Shown here: positions 62,440-64,000 of the stretch, in pieces
Layout: every line of letters begins with the position of its first letter
Numbering within the stretch: position 1 is the first letter of the stretch
NCBI GenBank assembly: GCA_004297725.1
Contig: SCUS01000154.1
Span: forward strand, 30,006 to 94,005
Origin: Myxococcaceae bacterium
GTDB taxonomy: Bacteria; Myxococcota_A; Polyangia; Polyangiales; Ga0077539
Direction of reading: 5' to 3'
DNA length: 64,000 bases
Program-made: the position numbers and the translations under genes
The notes under the pieces: model-generated
Databases searched by the model: none
What the model saw: only the letters and a program-made list of their open reading frames with translations
What the model was told of the DNA's origin: nothing

Positions 62440-63546
62440 CTACACCTTCGTAGAGAGCCCACGGCGGGTGGCGGCGCGCTCCAGCCCCAGGTGAACCAGC
62501 CGGTCGACCAGCTCGGCGTAGGGGAGCCCGCTGGCCTCCCAGAGCTTGGGGTACATGCTGATGCTGGTGAACCCGGGGAGGGTGTTCACCTCATTGATGA
62601 AGAGCGCCCCGTCGGTCTTGTCCATGAAGAAGTCGACGCGCGCGAGGCCCGACAATTCCAGCGCGGCGAAGGCCTCTACCGACATCCGGCGGATCTCCTC
62701 GGACTGCCCCGGCGTCAGCGCCGCGGGGATGCGCAGGTGCGCCCCGTTCTCGTCGAGGTACTTCGCTTCATAGGAGTAGAACTCGTGCGTCGGGACGATC
62801 TCCCCCACCACCGAGGCCCTCGGGTCGTCGTTGCCCAGCACCCCGCACTCCAGCTCTCGCACCGCGTGGCCGCGCTCGATGAGCACCTTGGTGTCATATC
62901 GGAAGGCCGCCGCCAGGGCCCCGGCGAGCTCCTCGGCCTTGCGAGCCTTGGAGACCCCGACGGAGCTTCCCATGTTGGCGGGCTTCACGAAGACCGGCCA
63001 GCCGAAGCGCGACTCCACCTCCCGGGCGACGTCGTCCGGGCTGCGGTTCTGGTGAGAGCGCACCACGAACCAGTCGACCACCGGCAGCCCCGCGGAGCGC
63101 AGCAGCCGCTTGGCGACGTCCTTGTCCATGCCCGCCGCGCTGCCCAGCACGCCGCTCCCCACATAGGGGACATCGGCCATCTCCAGAAGCCCCTGGATGG
63201 TCCCGTCTTCGCCGTAGGTGCCGTGGAGCACCGGGAAGACCACGTCGAGAGAGCCCACCGCCGGGGCCGAGGGCTGCGTGGTGACCATCGAGGTCGACGA
63301 CCCGCCCGGGGAGACCGCGACCGAGGGGGCCGTGCGGTCGAGCTGCAGCGGCGCGCCCGGCGTCTCCAGCAGCGCCCTCGCGGCGTCGTGCAGGTGCCAG
63401 CGACCGTCCGGGTCGATGCCCAGAAGCACGGGCTCGTAGCGGTCGCGGTCGAGCGCGTCGACGATCGAGCGCGCGGAGCGGAGGGAGATCTCGTGCTCGC
63501 CAGAGCGACCGCCGAAGATGACGCCGACGCGGAGCTTGCGTTCCAT
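62440..63546 (-). CDS. ddl: D-alanine--D-alanine ligase
   Basis: A 368-aa ATP-grasp enzyme that makes the D-Ala-D-Ala dipeptide for peptidoglycan. The N-terminus RVGVIFGGRSGEHEISLRSA, the core VFPVLHGTYGEDGTIQGLLE, the ATP-binding block WPVFVKPANMGSSVGVSKA and the C-terminal LFINEVNTLPGFTSISMYPKL are all present. The residues that set D-Ala versus D-Lac use are in the family's normal D-Ala type as far as I can judge. The gene is alone on its strand here; it is not in a mur operon. Confidence 0.95.
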   Translation of the reverse strand: MERKLRVGVIFGGRSGEHEISLRSARSIVDALDRDRYEPVLLGIDPDGRWHLHDAARALLETPGAPLQLDRTAPSVAVSPGGSSTSMVTTQPSAPAVGSLDVVFPVLHGTYGEDGTIQGLLEMADVPYVGSGVLGSAAGMDKDVAKRLLRSAGLPVVDWFVVRSHQNRSPDDVAREVESRFGWPVFVKPANMGSSVGVSKARKAEELAGALAAAFRYDTKVLIERGHAVRELECGVLGNDDPRASVVGEIVPTHEFYSYEAKYLDENGAHLRIPAALTPGQSEEIRRMSVEAFAALELSGLARVDFFMDKTDGALFINEVNTLPGFTSISMYPKLWEASGLPYAELVDRLVHLGLERAATRRGLSTKV

Positions 63547-63557
63547 GATGGCTCGAC

Positions 63558-63566
63558 CGGTTAGCA
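63558..63566 (-). promoter_or_regulatory. Extended -10-like box of ddl
   Basis: Minus-strand TGCTAACCG ends 11 nt before the ATG at 63546. The last base is not T. Confidence 0.3.
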
Positions 63567-63631
63567 GACGGTGGGGGAGGGGGTGAAGTAACGGACCAGC
63601 CCTTTCAAGGTGCCGATGCGCCTGTCGCCGC

Positions 63632-63754
63632 GCCCTGAAGGACGCGGCAACGCCTGCAGCAGTGAAGCCCGCACGCGGGCTGGTCGCGGTCCATGGACAT
63701 CGTACAGGCCGTTGCGGCCTTCATCGCTGCAGGCGTTGCCGCGTCCTTCAGGGC
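63632..63754. repeat. Inverted repeat upstream of ddl
   Basis: Perfect 29-nt arms (63632-63660 and 63726-63754, beginning GCCCTGAAGGACGCGG) enclose a 65-nt centre. Just inside the arms the match continues imperfectly (AGTGAA against GATGAA, then GC-rich stretches). The sequence is unrelated to copies A and B, but the layout of arms and centre is similar. Confidence 0.85.
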
Positions 63755-64000
63755 TGATCCTTCCCGGAATCCTTCGGTGACCTTGCGCAAGGTCGTCCTG
63801 GAGCGGTCGTCTCGTGAGCTACCGCCGACTCCGCGCCCGCGGGCGGCCCGCGAGCGGGCCTGCGGTCGCTGAAGTCGGAGCCTGGAACTGGGCGCCCCGC
63901 CTTCGCGGGGCTATCTGGAGGAGCGCCGGTTGCTGGCGCAACCGTCGGGAGGTCATCGACCGCCGCGATGGAACTCCCTGTGACGCTCAGCGCCTTGTCC

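Larger units (their letters stand above)
63547..64000. other. Gene-free end of the window
   Basis: No credible coding sequence is seen in these 454 bases. They hold the ddl promoter region, one imperfect inverted repeat (63632-63754) and a short hairpin at 63894-63911 (GCCCCGC, CTTC loop, GCGGGGC). No tRNA or known RNA is recognised. A gene may start beyond 64000. Confidence 0.6.

Noticed and set aside
63894..63911. GCCCCGC/GCGGGGC hairpin as an intrinsic terminator
   Set aside because: There is no T-run and no known upstream gene; a 7-bp GC stem is common by chance in such DNA.

Overview
The window is very GC-rich DNA packed with genes on both strands, with no rRNA, tRNA, CRISPR array, integrase or transposase that I can recognise. 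The gene content points to the phylum Myxococcota (probably class Polyangia; Sandaracinus-like is a guess). The signs are MYXO-CTERM-type C-terminal sorting tails, MopE-like calcium-motif repeats, a long Cys-rich repeat lipoprotein, a DUF1592/DUF1552 pair, several Ser/Thr kinases and hybrid histidine kinases, and a CarH-type B12 photoreceptor beside carotenoid genes. The species is not determined.

Layout. 0-8 kb: the end of an SNF2-type helicase, an O-methyltransferase, a beta-propeller membrane protein, a Ser/Thr kinase divergent from a Thg1-like 3'-5' nucleotidyltransferase, and a PIN-domain gene. 8-18.5 kb: a hybrid sensor kinase, a three-gene set ending in a Ser/Thr kinase, and a cell-wall group with two M23 peptidases and a lipoprotein. 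19-25 kb: carH divergent from a light-regulated type carotenoid operon (crtI, crtB, a CruA-like lycopene cyclase, an acyltransferase). 25-32 kb: two translationally coupled CPA2 antiporters, a P450, a large repeat structure, an epimerase and an aldo/keto reductase. 33-41 kb: hydrolase, DUF1592/DUF1552 pair, eRF1-like small protein and a 1093-aa Cys-rich lipoprotein. 41-44.7 kb: a sulfide/persulfide detoxification operon (two YeeE/YedE halves, ETHE1/Blh-like MBL protein, rhodanese, OsmC) and a universal stress protein. 44.7-50 kb: a chain of four genes joined by 4-nt ATGA overlaps (histidine kinase, rsgA, lipoprotein, M23/MopE protein). 50-55 kb: a DMT transporter coupled to a STAND-like NTPase with a possible HEPN tail, then an MBL protein and a hydrolase. 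55-64 kb: P460-like cytochrome, E1-alpha and E3 of a 2-oxoacid dehydrogenase, a PLP enzyme divergent from a Rieske oxygenase, and ddl.

The signals that ordinary annotation would miss are: (1) at least 14 gene starts have a TAnnnT-type -10 box, often with an extended TGn, ending only 6-15 nt before the start codon and mostly with no Shine-Dalgarno sequence, which suggests widespread leaderless or near-leaderless transcripts; (2) a ~180-bp hairpin repeat present twice (18.5 and 55.3 kb), with 54-56-nt perfect arms and a conserved centre, both copies lying between convergent stop codons; (3) a 455-bp inverted structure at 29.6-30.07 kb whose arms are made of 34-35-bp tandem repeats; (4) Asp-Val repeat linkers, encoded by 9- or 12-nt tandem repeats, in three otherwise different exported proteins; (5) a glycogen-binding-like (CBM48) module apparently inserted inside a DUF1587 region.
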